Shown here in pieces: positions 35,634 to 45,196 of a stretch of DNA of 64,000 nucleotides. Location of the stretch: the NCBI GenBank assembly GCA_963706785.1, contig CAVPNJ010000002.1:310001-374000 (forward strand), read 5' to 3'. The notes under the pieces are model-generated. The model saw only the letters and a list, made by a program, of their open reading frames with translations. It had not been told where the DNA came from and searched no databases. The position numbers and the translations under genes were made by a program. This stretch comes from Pollutimonas sp963706785. GTDB taxonomy: Bacteria > Pseudomonadota > Gammaproteobacteria > Burkholderiales > Burkholderiaceae_B. Numbering within the stretch: the first letter of the stretch is position 1; each line of letters begins with the position of its first letter.

Positions 35634-38105
35634 ATGCTGCGACATCGCCTAGCCGCATTGTTCGAACCAACTACGCTTTTAGTATTGTCCGACCGTCCTT
35701 TGCCTATCATTCAAAATGTGCCTCGGTCGCTGAAAAATGCATTAACGATCGTCGACGCAAGCGATAGCGGGCCCATTAGCTTGCCCGAAGTCCTTAATGG
35801 GGTAGTGGCCGGATCTCGTATGGATCAAGCGCTGGTCTGCGTCGCACCGCAACGCTTACATGAAGCGCTGGCTGCCCTGAAAAGCTGCCGCCCCAGAATC
35901 TTGACTATCTTGCCGCATCCCATACCGTCGGCCAATCCCACCGAAGACATGTTCTTTTGTCGAACGTGGGGTGAACTCAATGATTGCTTGATTCTTGGGC
36001 CGCGTTCATTCGGCGTGCAAAGGCCTCATCTTGGTATCAACCTCAGTCACGAATCCCATGTAGGGTTGGGCGGGCGCGTTGCTTTGGTGGCGCAGTCCAG
36101 ATCCATAACCGCGTCGGTGCTCGACTGGGCGGAAGACGTCCGGCTGGGCTTCTCGGCAGTGGTGTCGGTGGGCGACGAAGGCACAGTCGATGTTGCGGAC
36201 GTGCTCGACTATCTGGCCATGGATCCGCGTACGGATAGCATTGCACTGTACCTAGAAGAAGCCTCCTCTTCACGGCGGTTTACCAGTGCTTTGCGCGCCG
36301 CGGCTAGTGTCAAGCCGGTAATTGTGCTGAAGGTGGGGCAGAATGCCGATGCGGCTTCCGCCGAAGACGCCGTGTTTAACGCTTTATTGCGCCGAGCTGG
36401 GGCGGTTCGCGTGCGCTATTTCGTTCAACTATTTTCGGCCATCAAAGTGCTGGTCTACACCAGGCGGCCTCGAGGCCGAAAAATCGCTCTTTTTTCGAAT
36501 GGCGACGGGGCGGCCAAGCTTGCCCTGGACGTCATGGGAAACACCGCTGAAGTGTTTCGTGCCGATTTGGCCCTGCCTAGCGTCAAGGCTTTGGAAACGC
36601 TGATGGAAGAGGGCGCGGCCAGTAATAACCCGGTTGTCACGTATGGTCCGCTCACACCCGAGAGAGTCCACCAGATCGTTGATGTTCTGGTCGATGATCC
36701 AGGTGTTGATGGGGTATTGGTGCTACTGGCGCCCGATCCACTTACCGATCTGCAAAGCGTCGCACGGCAACTGGCGGTCATTTCGCCCGACTCGCACAAA
36801 CCTATTATTACGTGCTTCATGGGCGACGCGACAATGCGGCCATTGCGCCATATACTCGATAGCGTCGGAACTCCTGCATTTCGCACTCCCGAGTCAGCGG
36901 CCAACGCCTTCGGAATCCTTGCTGCTTATCACTACAACCAAACGCTGTCTCAGCAAACCCTGCCACCCGAAGCATTAAGCAAGCCGCCGCGCCTCGACGA
37001 AGCTCGAGCATTGGTACGCAAGGCCCAAAGTCAGCGCCGGCCGTCTCTTTCGATAAATGAATGTCGCCAATTGCTCGACTGTTTTCATGTGCCGGTGCGC
37101 TTCGCAGACAGTGAAGAAGGGGGTGTGCCTGCCCAGCACGACGACAGCATTCCGATGTCCATCAAGGTAAGCCGCGACGCTAAGTTCGGCCCTTACATTG
37201 CCTTCGGTCCAGGGGGGCAAGATGCCATATTTGCGGACCCCTACAACGCCTTGCAGCTACCTCCACTTAATGGTTATTTGGCGCGACAGCTAGTCGTCCG
37301 AAGTGCTGTGTGGCAGCGCGGTTTATCGCGCCAAATGACGCCGGCCGCGTTCGAATTGCTCCAGGAGTCACTGGAACGAATCTCTGGCTTAATCAGCGAA
37401 ATGCCCTCCGTGGATTCTCTGCTGATCGACCCCTTGTTTGCCGACGACATGCAAATAGTCGCACATTCAGTTCGAATCGAGCTCACCAGTCAATCGATGC
37501 TGGTGCTTCCCGAAACGACGGGCTACGGGCATATGGCGATTCACCCATATCCGCGGCGCCTGGTGCAGACTAAAAAGTTCAAGGATGGCAATTCCTGGAT
37601 GTTGCGGCCTATACGTCCGGAAGATGCAGAGCCCTTGCAAGAGTTCGTGCGAGGGCTGTCCGACGAGGCGCGCTACATGCGCTTTATTTCCATGATGCGA
37701 GAACTGACTGCCCGCATGTTGGCGCGCTATACGCGTATCGATTACGACCGGGAGCTTGCCTTGATTGCAACGGTGCAAGTGCCCAATCCCGAACATCGCG
37801 GACACCCGCGTGAACAAATCATCGGTTTCGCCCATTACCTTCGTAACCCCGATGGGCGGGGCGCAGAATATGCGCTAGTCATTGGCGACGCATGGCAGCG
37901 CCGCGGTCTTGGTGCGCAGTTGATGCGCGGCTTGATCGAAGCCGCGCAGTCGCAGGGCTTAACCTATATCGATGGCGTCGTTTTAGCCAGCAATCGTCCC
38001 ATGCTAAGCCTTATGGCATATCTGGGCTTTCGTAATGATCCCGACATAGAAGACCCTAGCATGCGGCGTGTATGGCTGGACCTGGGCGAAGCACATCAGC
38101 GATAA
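35634..38105 (+). CDS. Pat-like protein: NDP-forming acyl-CoA synthetase-like domains plus GNAT acetyltransferase
   Basis: An 823-residue protein. Residues about 1-640 resemble the CoA-binding, ligase-CoA and ATP-grasp domains of NDP-forming acyl-CoA synthetases. Residues about 655-815 form a GNAT domain (MLRPIRPEDAEPLQEFVRGL, then the acetyl-CoA loop DAWQRRGLGAQLMRGLIEAA). This architecture matches Pat/YfiQ protein lysine acetyltransferases, which inactivate acetyl-CoA synthetase. The catalytic-histidine loop of true synthetases (GHxGA type) reads VGQNADAAS here, so the ligase part is probably regulatory. It converges on the esterase gene with a four-base gap. Confidence 0.85.
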   Translation: MLRHRLAALFEPTTLLVLSDRPLPIIQNVPRSLKNALTIVDASDSGPISLPEVLNGVVAGSRMDQALVCVAPQRLHEALAALKSCRPRILTILPHPIPSANPTEDMFFCRTWGELNDCLILGPRSFGVQRPHLGINLSHESHVGLGGRVALVAQSRSITASVLDWAEDVRLGFSAVVSVGDEGTVDVADVLDYLAMDPRTDSIALYLEEASSSRRFTSALRAAASVKPVIVLKVGQNADAASAEDAVFNALLRRAGAVRVRYFVQLFSAIKVLVYTRRPRGRKIALFSNGDGAAKLALDVMGNTAEVFRADLALPSVKALETLMEEGAASNNPVVTYGPLTPERVHQIVDVLVDDPGVDGVLVLLAPDPLTDLQSVARQLAVISPDSHKPIITCFMGDATMRPLRHILDSVGTPAFRTPESAANAFGILAAYHYNQTLSQQTLPPEALSKPPRLDEARALVRKAQSQRRPSLSINECRQLLDCFHVPVRFADSEEGGVPAQHDDSIPMSIKVSRDAKFGPYIAFGPGGQDAIFADPYNALQLPPLNGYLARQLVVRSAVWQRGLSRQMTPAAFELLQESLERISGLISEMPSVDSLLIDPLFADDMQIVAHSVRIELTSQSMLVLPETTGYGHMAIHPYPRRLVQTKKFKDGNSWMLRPIRPEDAEPLQEFVRGLSDEARYMRFISMMRELTARMLARYTRIDYDRELALIATVQVPNPEHRGHPREQIIGFAHYLRNPDGRGAEYALVIGDAWQRRGLGAQLMRGLIEAAQSQGLTYIDGVVLASNRPMLSLMAYLGFRNDPDIEDPSMRRVWLDLGEAHQR

Positions 38106-38109
38106 AACA

Positions 38110-38781
38110 CTACACCAAGACCTTGCGCAAGAACGCCGAGATGTCTTGGACTTCGTCAAGGCAGACGGAATGCTGCATTGGATAAGTCTTCCAGCTTACG
38201 TCGTAGCCCAGCTCTTTCAATTTTTGCTGGCTTGCCTGAGCCCGCCCAAGGACTATCACAGGATCCATTGTTCCATGTGCCAAAAAAATTGGCGTTTGCT
38301 GGTTCGCGGGATGCGATTCGGCATCGATCAGACTAGCCAGAGGCAGGTATCCGGATAAGCACATCAAGCCGGCCAGTTTCTGCTTCAGGCGCAAGCCGGT
38401 TTGCAGTGTCATGGCACAGCCCTGCGAAAATCCTGCAAGAACGATATTCTCTGATGGAATGCCGCGCGCATTCTCCCGGGATATCAATGCTTCTATCGCA
38501 GCTTGTGATTCACGCAGTCCGGCGTCATCTTCGCGCAACACCGCTTCGGGCATGAAAATGTCGTACCAGGCACGCATAGACATGCCGTTGTTGATAGTGA
38601 CTGGTCTTACGGGGGCGTGTGGAAATACGAAGCGAATGGCTGGGGCGGCCTGCAGTTTAAGTTCTGGCACCAGAGGAGCGAAGTCGTTGCCATCGGCGCC
38701 TAATCCGTGCAGCCATATTACGGCGTGACTCGGGTTAGGTCCGGTTTCGATCTCGATGGATTCAAGTAGGGTAGAGCTCAT
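38110..38781 (-). CDS. Phospholipase/carboxylesterase family alpha/beta hydrolase
   Basis: A 223-residue serine hydrolase of the EstB/acyl-protein-thioesterase-like family. It has the oxyanion motif IWLHGLGADGNDF, the nucleophile elbow LAGFSQGCAMT (Ser), the acid in GTMDPVI, and the His in YPMQHSVC. It would hydrolyse short-chain esters or lysophospholipids; no exact substrate is predictable. Its start overlaps the darP stop by four bases (ATGA). Confidence 0.9.
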   Translation of the reverse strand: MSSTLLESIEIETGPNPSHAVIWLHGLGADGNDFAPLVPELKLQAAPAIRFVFPHAPVRPVTINNGMSMRAWYDIFMPEAVLREDDAGLRESQAAIEALISRENARGIPSENIVLAGFSQGCAMTLQTGLRLKQKLAGLMCLSGYLPLASLIDAESHPANQQTPIFLAHGTMDPVIVLGRAQASQQKLKELGYDVSWKTYPMQHSVCLDEVQDISAFLRKVLV

Positions 38782-39347
38782 TTTTCTTCCGTGGAATCGT
38801 TAAGCGCTTTAATAGCTTGAAAAAGCGCGCGGTAATGTTTGCGTTGAGGATCCTGCCCAGCATGCAGTGCAGCGTTGTTTTGTGCCTCTTTGCGGCTGGC
38901 CCGTATCAACGTACGAAGATATTGGATATCGGCACCAGGATATTCTTTCAGCAAACCTGTCAGCGCGTCGTCGTCTTTGAGAAGCAGGTCGCGTAAAGCT
39001 TCCAGCCGGTGCATGGCAAGCGTTTGTTCGCGGGAGCCGTTCTCCCATATGTCCAGCTGGATGCGTATGGGATCGGGATCCACATTGCGCATAAGCTTGC
39101 CGACATAGTGGATTTGCCTGCGCAGCCCTTCACGGCTGGTAGTTTTTTGCGCCTGCCGGATCGCTTCGTAGAGCACCTCGGGTAGGGGCAATTGTTTGAG
39201 CCTGTCGTTTGACAACTCGACAAGTTGTTTTCCCAAATCTTGCAGCGCCAGCATATCGCGCTTGATCTGCGACTTACTGGGCCTGTCGTAGCCCTGATCG
39301 TCTAGTTCGTTTAAGTCGTTTTCTGGGGTATTTGGCATGGAAGTCAA
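38778..39347 (-). CDS. darP: Ribosome-associated protein DarP/YjgA (DUF615)
   Basis: A 189-residue protein of the DUF615 family; the E. coli homologue associates with late 50S assembly intermediates. Family features are PSKSQIKRDMLALQDLGKQLV, LREAIRQAQK-type helix (VLYEAIRQAQKTTSREGLRRQ), QIHYVGKLMRNVDPDPI, and the C-terminal RKHYRALFQAIKAL. It is divergent from pmbA, an arrangement also seen in E. coli and many Proteobacteria. A start at 39338 (MPN) is also possible. Confidence 0.93.
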   Translation of the reverse strand: MTSMPNTPENDLNELDDQGYDRPSKSQIKRDMLALQDLGKQLVELSNDRLKQLPLPEVLYEAIRQAQKTTSREGLRRQIHYVGKLMRNVDPDPIRIQLDIWENGSREQTLAMHRLEALRDLLLKDDDALTGLLKEYPGADIQYLRTLIRASRKEAQNNAALHAGQDPQRKHYRALFQAIKALNDSTEEK

Positions 39348-39398
39348 AAAAGTATTCTTTAATTAGCTATGATAACCGTCTAACTTGAAAGAGCAGCA

Positions 39399-40766
39399 AT
39401 GACTGAGCAATCCATATCATATTTACCTATCTCTGAAAACCAAAGCCGCTTCCGCGAACTGGTAAACGACGCACTGAATCATGCCAAGGCGCTGGGAGCA
39501 TCGGATGCTGCAGCCGAGATTTCCGAAAGCCGCGGGTTGTCTGTGTCAGTCCGCAATAAAGATATCGAAACCGTCGAGCAAACTCGCGATCGGTCGCTGG
39601 ATCTGACCGTATTCGCCGGCACGCGGCGAGGCTCGGCGTCTACATCTGATTTTTCGGCACAAGCTCTGCGTGAAACAGTGGAGGCCGCCTGGCATATTGC
39701 GCGTTATACCGCTGCCGATCCTGCCGCCGGACTCCCAGACGCTGATCAGCTGGCCCACGATTATCCAGACCTGAATCTGCATCATCCATGGGATATTTCC
39801 GCCGAAGAGGCCGCCGCGCTGGCAATCAGGGCGGAAACGGCGGCACGCGATACCAGCCCGCTGATTACCAATACGGACGGCGCATCAGTCGATACATATG
39901 AAGGTCATTTCGTATTAGGAAACAGCCGCGGATTCATGGGCGGGTATCCCTATTCCCGGCACAGTATCTCGGTAGCCCCCATTGCAGGACGTGGTGCCAA
40001 TATGCAGCGCGATTACTGGTACACATCGGGCCGCGCTCCGTCTGACATGTCCGATCCGGCTGCCGTAGGGCGTTATGCCGCTGAACGTACCCTGTCGCGC
40101 ATGTCGGCACGCCGCATCAAGACGGGGCGTTTCCCCGTTTTGTTCGAGGCACCGTTGGCTGTGGGGCTTTTAGGTGCGCTGGTACAAGCCACCAGTGGTG
40201 GCGCCTTGTACCGCAAGGCCAGCTTCCTTATAGATTCGCTTGGCAAGCAGGTTATGTCGGATCATATCGATATCTCCGAAAATCCTCATATTCCGGGAGC
40301 CATGGGCAGTTCGCCGTTCGATAACGAAGGCGTCCGTACTCAAGCGCGCGAATTAGTGACGGGCGGGGTGTTGAACGGCTATTTTCTGTCTACGTATACG
40401 GCTCGGAAGTTGAATATGCAAACGACCGGGAATGCTGGCGGTTCGCATAATTTGCAGCTTGGTTCCCGGCTCACTCGCCCCCAGGACGACTTTGCAGCCA
40501 TGCTGAAAAAAATGGGCACTGGATTTCTGGTAACTGAATTGATAGGTCAGGGCGTCAACTATGTCAGTGGCGATTACTCGCGCGGCGCATTTGGATACTG
40601 GGTCGAAAACGGAGAAATCCGCCATGCCGTCCAAGAGGTCACCATAGCCGGTAATTTGGCCGAAATGTTCCAGCAGATCATTGCGGTGGGATCCGACGTC
40701 ATTAACCGGGGCTCAAAGTCCAGCGGTTCGATCCTGATCGAGCAAATGGCAATTGCAGGCCAGTAG
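39399..40766 (+). CDS. pmbA: Metalloprotease PmbA (TldE)
   Basis: One half of the TldD/TldE zinc protease pair, which processes modified peptides (microcin B17) and degrades unfolded peptides. The 455-residue protein has the N-terminal SDAAAEISESRGLSVSVRNKDIE, a central LFEAPLAVGLLGALVQATSG, and the C-terminal GYFLSTYTARKLNMQTTGNAGG. TldE lacks the zinc HExxxH site, as expected here. tldD is not in the window. Confidence 0.94.
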   Translation: MTEQSISYLPISENQSRFRELVNDALNHAKALGASDAAAEISESRGLSVSVRNKDIETVEQTRDRSLDLTVFAGTRRGSASTSDFSAQALRETVEAAWHIARYTAADPAAGLPDADQLAHDYPDLNLHHPWDISAEEAAALAIRAETAARDTSPLITNTDGASVDTYEGHFVLGNSRGFMGGYPYSRHSISVAPIAGRGANMQRDYWYTSGRAPSDMSDPAAVGRYAAERTLSRMSARRIKTGRFPVLFEAPLAVGLLGALVQATSGGALYRKASFLIDSLGKQVMSDHIDISENPHIPGAMGSSPFDNEGVRTQARELVTGGVLNGYFLSTYTARKLNMQTTGNAGGSHNLQLGSRLTRPQDDFAAMLKKMGTGFLVTELIGQGVNYVSGDYSRGAFGYWVENGEIRHAVQEVTIAGNLAEMFQQIIAVGSDVINRGSKSSGSILIEQMAIAGQ

Positions 40767-40904
40767 AGCGCCTGTTCTAAATCAACAAAGAACGCACGCG
40801 GGTCTAAGGGATTTACCCGCGTTACAAGACTTGCTACACAGTGTAATATCGACGCTAACAATTTTATCGCCAAAAAAAATCGAATGCCCAAAGGAGAGCT
40901 CGTA

Positions 40905-42005
40905 ATGCAGCGTCGTTCATTTTTAAAAAAAGCAGGCCTGGGCGCCATGGCAGGTTCAGCTGCCATAGCCGCACCCGTATTTGCACAAAGCAATCCCAAG
41001 ATCAGCTGGAAAATGACGTCCACTTATGGGCCTTCTACACCTCCGCTTTTTAGTACGGCCCAGACCTTCTGCAAAATGATCGAAGAGGCTTCCGACGGAA
41101 ATTTCTCGATTCGTCTGTATCCAGTGGGCGAAATCGTGCCGGGCTTTGGTGTCATGGACGCAGTCGGCAACCGTACGGTCGAATGTGGCCAGACTGCTTC
41201 GTACTATTATTATGGCAAAGACCCTTCCTTCTGTTTCGATACCGCGGTTCCATTTGGCCTGAACGCCCGTCAGATGTATTCCTGGATGCACGAAGGCGAT
41301 GGCATGAAGCTTATGCGCGAATTATTCGCGCCTCGTCACATCATCAACTTTCCATTGGGCAATACCGGCACGCAGATGGGTGGCTGGTACCGTAAAGAAA
41401 TCAAGTCCATCGCCGACCTCCAAGGCCTTAAAATGCGTACGGCCGGCTTTGCGGGCGAAGTGCTGTCGCGCATGGGGGTGGTGCCGCAGCAAATTCCGCC
41501 TGGCGATATTTATCCGTCGCTTGAAAAGGGTACGCTCGACGCCGTCGAATTCGTGGGTCCTGTCGACGACGAAAAGCTCGGCTTCCAGAAGGTCGCCAAG
41601 TATTACTACTATCCGGGCTGGTGGGAAGGTTCCGCTCAGGTTTCCCTATATGTCAACGATGAAGCCTTCAACAGTCTTCCCAAGCATTATCAGTCGCTTA
41701 TTGAAATCGCTTCGCGTGCTGCTGGCGGAAAAATGCTGGGCGACTACGACGCCAATAACCCGGCGGCTTTGCGCCGCCTTATCGGCGCCGGCGCAATACT
41801 CAAGGCCTTCCCGCGCGACGTAATGGACGCCTCTTTCAAGGCCTCCAACGAAGTCTATAAAGAATTTTGCGACAAAAACGCCACGTTTAAGAAGATCCAT
41901 GACAATTACATGGGCTTCCGAGACAGTATCGTGCCGTGGTTCCGTGTCGCCGAAGGTTCCTACGACAATTATTTAGGTATTGCGTTGGCAAGCCAGAAGA
42001 AATAA
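40905..42005 (+). CDS. TRAP transporter solute-binding protein (DctP family)
   Basis: A 366-residue periplasmic binding protein. The start at 40905 gives MQRRSFLKKAGLGAMAGSAA, a twin-arginine export signal, with AAGGAG just upstream; an in-frame ATG at 40884 lies before it. The mature part has SWKMTSTYGPSTPP, GWYRKEIKSIADLQGLKMRTAG (the conserved carboxylate-binding Arg region) and ALDAVEFVGPVDDEKLGF-like features (DAVEFVGPVDD). It belongs to the subgroup for mannonate or 2-oxo and other organic acids. No DctQ or DctM gene is adjacent, so the membrane partners must be elsewhere. A strong terminator follows. Confidence 0.9.
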   Translation: MQRRSFLKKAGLGAMAGSAAIAAPVFAQSNPKISWKMTSTYGPSTPPLFSTAQTFCKMIEEASDGNFSIRLYPVGEIVPGFGVMDAVGNRTVECGQTASYYYYGKDPSFCFDTAVPFGLNARQMYSWMHEGDGMKLMRELFAPRHIINFPLGNTGTQMGGWYRKEIKSIADLQGLKMRTAGFAGEVLSRMGVVPQQIPPGDIYPSLEKGTLDAVEFVGPVDDEKLGFQKVAKYYYYPGWWEGSAQVSLYVNDEAFNSLPKHYQSLIEIASRAAGGKMLGDYDANNPAALRRLIGAGAILKAFPRDVMDASFKASNEVYKEFCDKNATFKKIHDNYMGFRDSIVPWFRVAEGSYDNYLGIALASQKK

Positions 42006-42020
42006 GCTGCGCTATCTACA

Positions 42021-42057
42021 CCAACAAAAAAGCCACCGCCGGTGGCTTTTTTGTTGG
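42021..42057 (+). terminator. Intrinsic terminator after the TRAP binding protein
   Basis: Perfect 17-bp arms (42021-42037 and 42041-42057) flank a three-base GCC loop, with the GCCACC/GGTGGC core extended by A-run/T-run pairs. It lies 15 bases after the stop. Confidence 0.9.
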
Positions 42058-42238
42058 TTGGCAGCCGCGGTATTCGCAGGGTGGGGCACCCAAGGTTTTG
42101 AAAAGCCAACAGATATGTTAAGATTGTGGGCTTTTCTGGCTGATTTGCACGGGCGAAGTAAAACGCTTAGGCATTGTTGTCACCAGAGATTTGCCTTACG
42201 GATGTCCGTTAGGCTAATTTTTATATTTAGGAACCATC

Positions 42239-42669
42239 ATGAAGACCTTTGTGGCCAAGCCGCATGAAGTCCAACGTGACTGGTACGTGATTGACGCCAA
42301 GGGCAAAGTCCTCGGTCGTGTGGCCAGCGAAGTCGCACGTCGTTTGCGCGGCAAGCACAAGCCAGAATTCACGCCTCACGTTGACACCGGCGATTACATC
42401 GTCATTATCAATGCATGCCGAAATTGTTGTTACCGGCAACAAGGCACAAGACAAACGATACTATCGTCACTCGGGATACCCGGGCGGCATTACCGAAACC
42501 ACCTTCGAGAAAATGCAAGCAGCGTTTTCCCGGCCGTGCGATCCAGAAAGCCGTCAAAGGCATGCTGCCCAAAGGGCCGCTGGGTTACGCCATGGCCAAG
42601 AAGCTCAAGGTTTATGCCGGCGCCGAGCATCCCCACTCTGCTCAGCAGCCCAAACCGCTGGAATTCTAA
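42239..42669 (+). CDS. rplM: 50S ribosomal protein L13, two apparent frameshifts (42416, 42522)
   Basis: Early-assembly 50S protein. The three pieces in successive frames are MKTFVAKPHEVQRDWYVIDA through DYIVIINA, then AEIVVTGNKAQDKRYYRHSG through EKMQA, then RFPGRAIQKAVKGMLPKGPL to the end at PKPLEF. Removing one base at about 42416 and one at about 42522 restores a 142-residue L13 that aligns end to end. The gene is essential, so the breaks are probably sequence errors. rpsI follows in the usual rplM-rpsI operon. Confidence 0.95.
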
Positions 42670-42678
42670 GGATAGGTC

Positions 42679-43072
42679 ATGATCGGTAATTGGAATTATG
42701 GAACAGGCCGCCGCAAAACGTCGGTGGCTCGCGTGTTCTTGAAAAAAGGATCGGGCAAGATCGTTGTCAACGGCAAGCCCGTTGACGAATACTTTGCACG
42801 TGAAACTGGCCGCATGGTCGTACGTCAGCCCTTGGCGCTTACAAACCATCTGGAATCGTTTGACTTTCACGTCAACGTCCATGGTGGTGGTGAAAGCGGC
42901 CAGGCCGGTGCGATTCGCCATGGTATTACTCGTGCGCTTATCGACTACGACGAAACACTCAAGTCGCCGTCTGAAGCATGCTGGTTTTGTCACACGCGAT
43001 GCTCGTGAAGTCGAACGTAAAAAGGTCGGTTTCCACAAAGCTCGTCGTCGGAAGCAGTTCAGCAAGCGCTAA
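42679..43072 (+). CDS. rpsI: 30S ribosomal protein S9, apparent frameshift near 42967
   Basis: 30S head protein whose basic C-terminal tail contacts the P-site tRNA. The first frame gives GNWNYGTGRRKTSVARVFLK through DETLKS. The rest, RLKHAGFVTRDAREVERKKV ending in the SKR tail motif, is one base out of phase, consistent with an extra base at about 42967. Restored length is 130 residues, normal for S9. It ends in a clear intrinsic terminator. Confidence 0.95.
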
Positions 43073-43103
43073 TTCTGCACAGGGCTTCTGCCTTGCGACA
43101 AAC

Positions 43104-43129
43104 AAAACCCCGGCCGAGGCCGGGGTTTT
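43104..43129 (+). terminator. Intrinsic terminator of the rplM-rpsI operon
   Basis: Perfect 11-bp arms AAAACCCCGGC and GCCGGGGTTTT flank a four-base loop, followed by TG-TTTT. It lies 31 bases after rpsI. Confidence 0.88.
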
Positions 43130-43220
43130 GTGTTTTATAAGACTGGATTGTCCTCGTAAATCGCCTGCAAGCATCAAGCTTGCTGCATAATCTTATTGGA
43201 TTAATGACATATTCTCGGAA

Positions 43221-44294
43221 ATGACTATGACTTCGGCAGGTGCAACACGGATTAAGGTAGGTATTGTCGGCGGTACAGGCTATACCGGCGTCGAGCTCTT
43301 GCGTCTGTTATCGCAGCATCCTAATGCAGAACTTACGGCGATTACGTCCCGCAAGGAAGACGGCATGCCTGTCGCCGACATGTACCCCAATTTACGCGGC
43401 CGTGTCGACTTGAAATTCCAAACGCCCGAAAAAGCAGCGCTGGAAGAATGCGATGTAGTGTTTTTTCGCCACGCCTCACGGCGTCGCCATGAGCCAGGCC
43501 GAATTGCTGCTGAAAAACAATGTCCGCATCATCGACCTGGCTGCCGACTTCCGTCTGCAAGATACCGGCATATTCGAACACTGGTACAAAATGCCGCATT
43601 CCTGTCCGGACTGTTCTCAAGCAATCGGTCTATGGTCTGGTCGAGCTCAATCGCGAAAAAATCGCCGGCGCCAAAGTCATCGGTAATCCCGGCTGCTATC
43701 CCACTACGGTGCTGCTGGGTCTGGCTCCGCTGCTCGAGGGCGGCAGCAAGCTGATCGATACGTCGAATATTATTGCCGACTGCAAATCAGGCGTATCAGG
43801 CGCTGGCCGCAAGGCCGAGGTTAGCTCGCTGTTCTCTGAAGCAAGCGACAACTTCAGGGCTTATGGTGTGGCCGGGCATCGCCATCATCCCGAAATCTCG
43901 GAACAGCTAGAAACGATTGCCGGTGGGCCTGTTGGCCTAATTTTCGTGCCACACCTGGTGCCGATGGTGCGGGGTATGTTCTCGACCTTGTACGTCGCGC
44001 ATTTTGCCTGACGCACTCGACACCGACTTTCAGGCTTTGTTCGAACAACGTTACGCCAACGAACCGTTTATCGATGTCATGCCTGCGGGCAGCTTGCCCG
44101 AAACCCGTTCGGTGCGCGCATCCAATCACTTGCGAATCGCCGTTCATCGTCCTGATGGGGGCAGTCAACTGGTTATTCTGGTAACGCAAGATAACCTGGT
44201 GAAGGGCGCCTCGGGGCAAGCCGTTCAAAACATGAATCTAATGTTTGGCTTTCCGGAGTCTGCAGGTCTCGAGCAGATCGCCATCCTGCCGTAA
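43221..44294 (+). CDS. argC: N-acetyl-gamma-glutamyl-phosphate reductase, three apparent frameshifts
   Basis: NADPH-dependent third step of arginine synthesis. Motifs are spread over shifting frames: VGIVGGTGYTGVELLRLL, then ATPHGVAMSQAELL and DLAADFRL, then GNPGCYPTTVLLGLAPLL (catalytic Cys) and GVAGHRHHPEI, then the C-terminal DNLVKGASGQAVQNMNLMFG. Breaks are at the T6 run 43461-43466, at about 43612 and at about 43997. Each acts as one extra base, and the third returns to the original phase. Removing them gives a normal ArgC of about 356 residues. Three neutral decay events all of the same sign are unlikely, which favours sequence error. Confidence 0.93.
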
Positions 44295-44348
44295 TGTCGT
44301 GTCCTCGGCATAGCGGAACTGTTTGCTTTAAGACTTGTCTGTTTAACG

Positions 44349-45137
44349 ATGAAGAGGAATGCATCTGCTGCAGTAAAGCCTGACACCACCAAACCAAGCG
44401 AAGGCAACTCATCGCCTCGGCTCGATCCATTAACAAAGCCGACTAAACGCCGAAACACATACGCGTTGGTATCGCTCGCTTTGGTAGCGGGCCTAGTGCT
44501 TGGGGCTGGGTCAGTGCAGGTCTGGGTCTCGAGCCAGACTGGGCGAGTTGACGATGCCGCGAAACAGACGCTTGCACTCGCGCTTGATGAAACCCGAGCC
44601 GAGCTTTCCAAGACAAATGCCCAGCTTGACGCGCTGGAAGGTCAATTAACAGTAGAAGAGAGCACCCGTAAAGGATTAGAGGCCTCTTTGCAGCAAGCTC
44701 AGGCTGAACTAGGACGGGCTCGCGACCAGCTTGCCTTCTTTGATCAGTTACTGCCTCCGGGCCCTGCAGGCGCTGTCAGCATACGGGCCCTTGATATTGA
44801 ACAGCAGGGCCCCAACTTAAGGTATCGGGTCTTGTTAATGCGCAATAGTGCAGAAGAGGTTCCCTTTAAAGGCCTTATGCAATTTGTGGCTAAAGGAAGC
44901 CGCCAGGGCAAACCAGTTAAAATTGTTCTTCAGGCGGCCCAGTTGCCCGGCAATCTTTCTACCGCGAACGCCGATACCTCGACTAGCGGTTTCGAGGTCG
45001 GTTTCGATCAATTCCAACGTAGCGGCGGTTTGCTCAGTATTCCCGACGGATTCCAGCCACAGACGATTACGCTGAATGTGCTGGAAGGGAACAGGGTACG
45101 AGTTTCACGCACGGTTAATTTATCGGCCGCTGAATAG
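44349..45137 (+). CDS. Membrane-anchored coiled-coil protein (DUF6776-like)
   Basis: A 262-residue protein of unknown function. A polar N-terminus precedes one membrane helix (YALVSLALVAGLVLGAGSV, about residues 38-56). A coiled coil rich in Gln, Glu, Leu and Ala follows (about 65-135), then a C-terminal beta-rich domain with ALDIEQQGPNLRYRVLLMRN and FQPQTITLNVLEGNRVRVSR. It is probably anchored in the inner membrane with the C-terminus in the periplasm. The family assignment is from recalled resemblance and is only moderately sure. It sits between argC and erpA. Confidence 0.72.
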   Translation: MKRNASAAVKPDTTKPSEGNSSPRLDPLTKPTKRRNTYALVSLALVAGLVLGAGSVQVWVSSQTGRVDDAAKQTLALALDETRAELSKTNAQLDALEGQLTVEESTRKGLEASLQQAQAELGRARDQLAFFDQLLPPGPAGAVSIRALDIEQQGPNLRYRVLLMRNSAEEVPFKGLMQFVAKGSRQGKPVKIVLQAAQLPGNLSTANADTSTSGFEVGFDQFQRSGGLLSIPDGFQPQTITLNVLEGNRVRVSRTVNLSAAE

Positions 45138-45196
45138 CGACTTGAGTGTTATAGTTGATTATTGTGCAGCCCTTACGGCTGCCATGGAGTACCCAT

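Noticed and set aside
40796..40822. Terminator after pmbA
   Set aside because: The arms ACGCGGGT and ACCCGCGT are only 8 bp with an 11-base loop and no T-run.
42239..44294. Programmed +1 frameshifting as a shared mechanism
   Set aside because: The break sites share no motif or stop codon at the shift, occur several times per gene, and two breaks elsewhere have the opposite sign. Sequence error is simpler.
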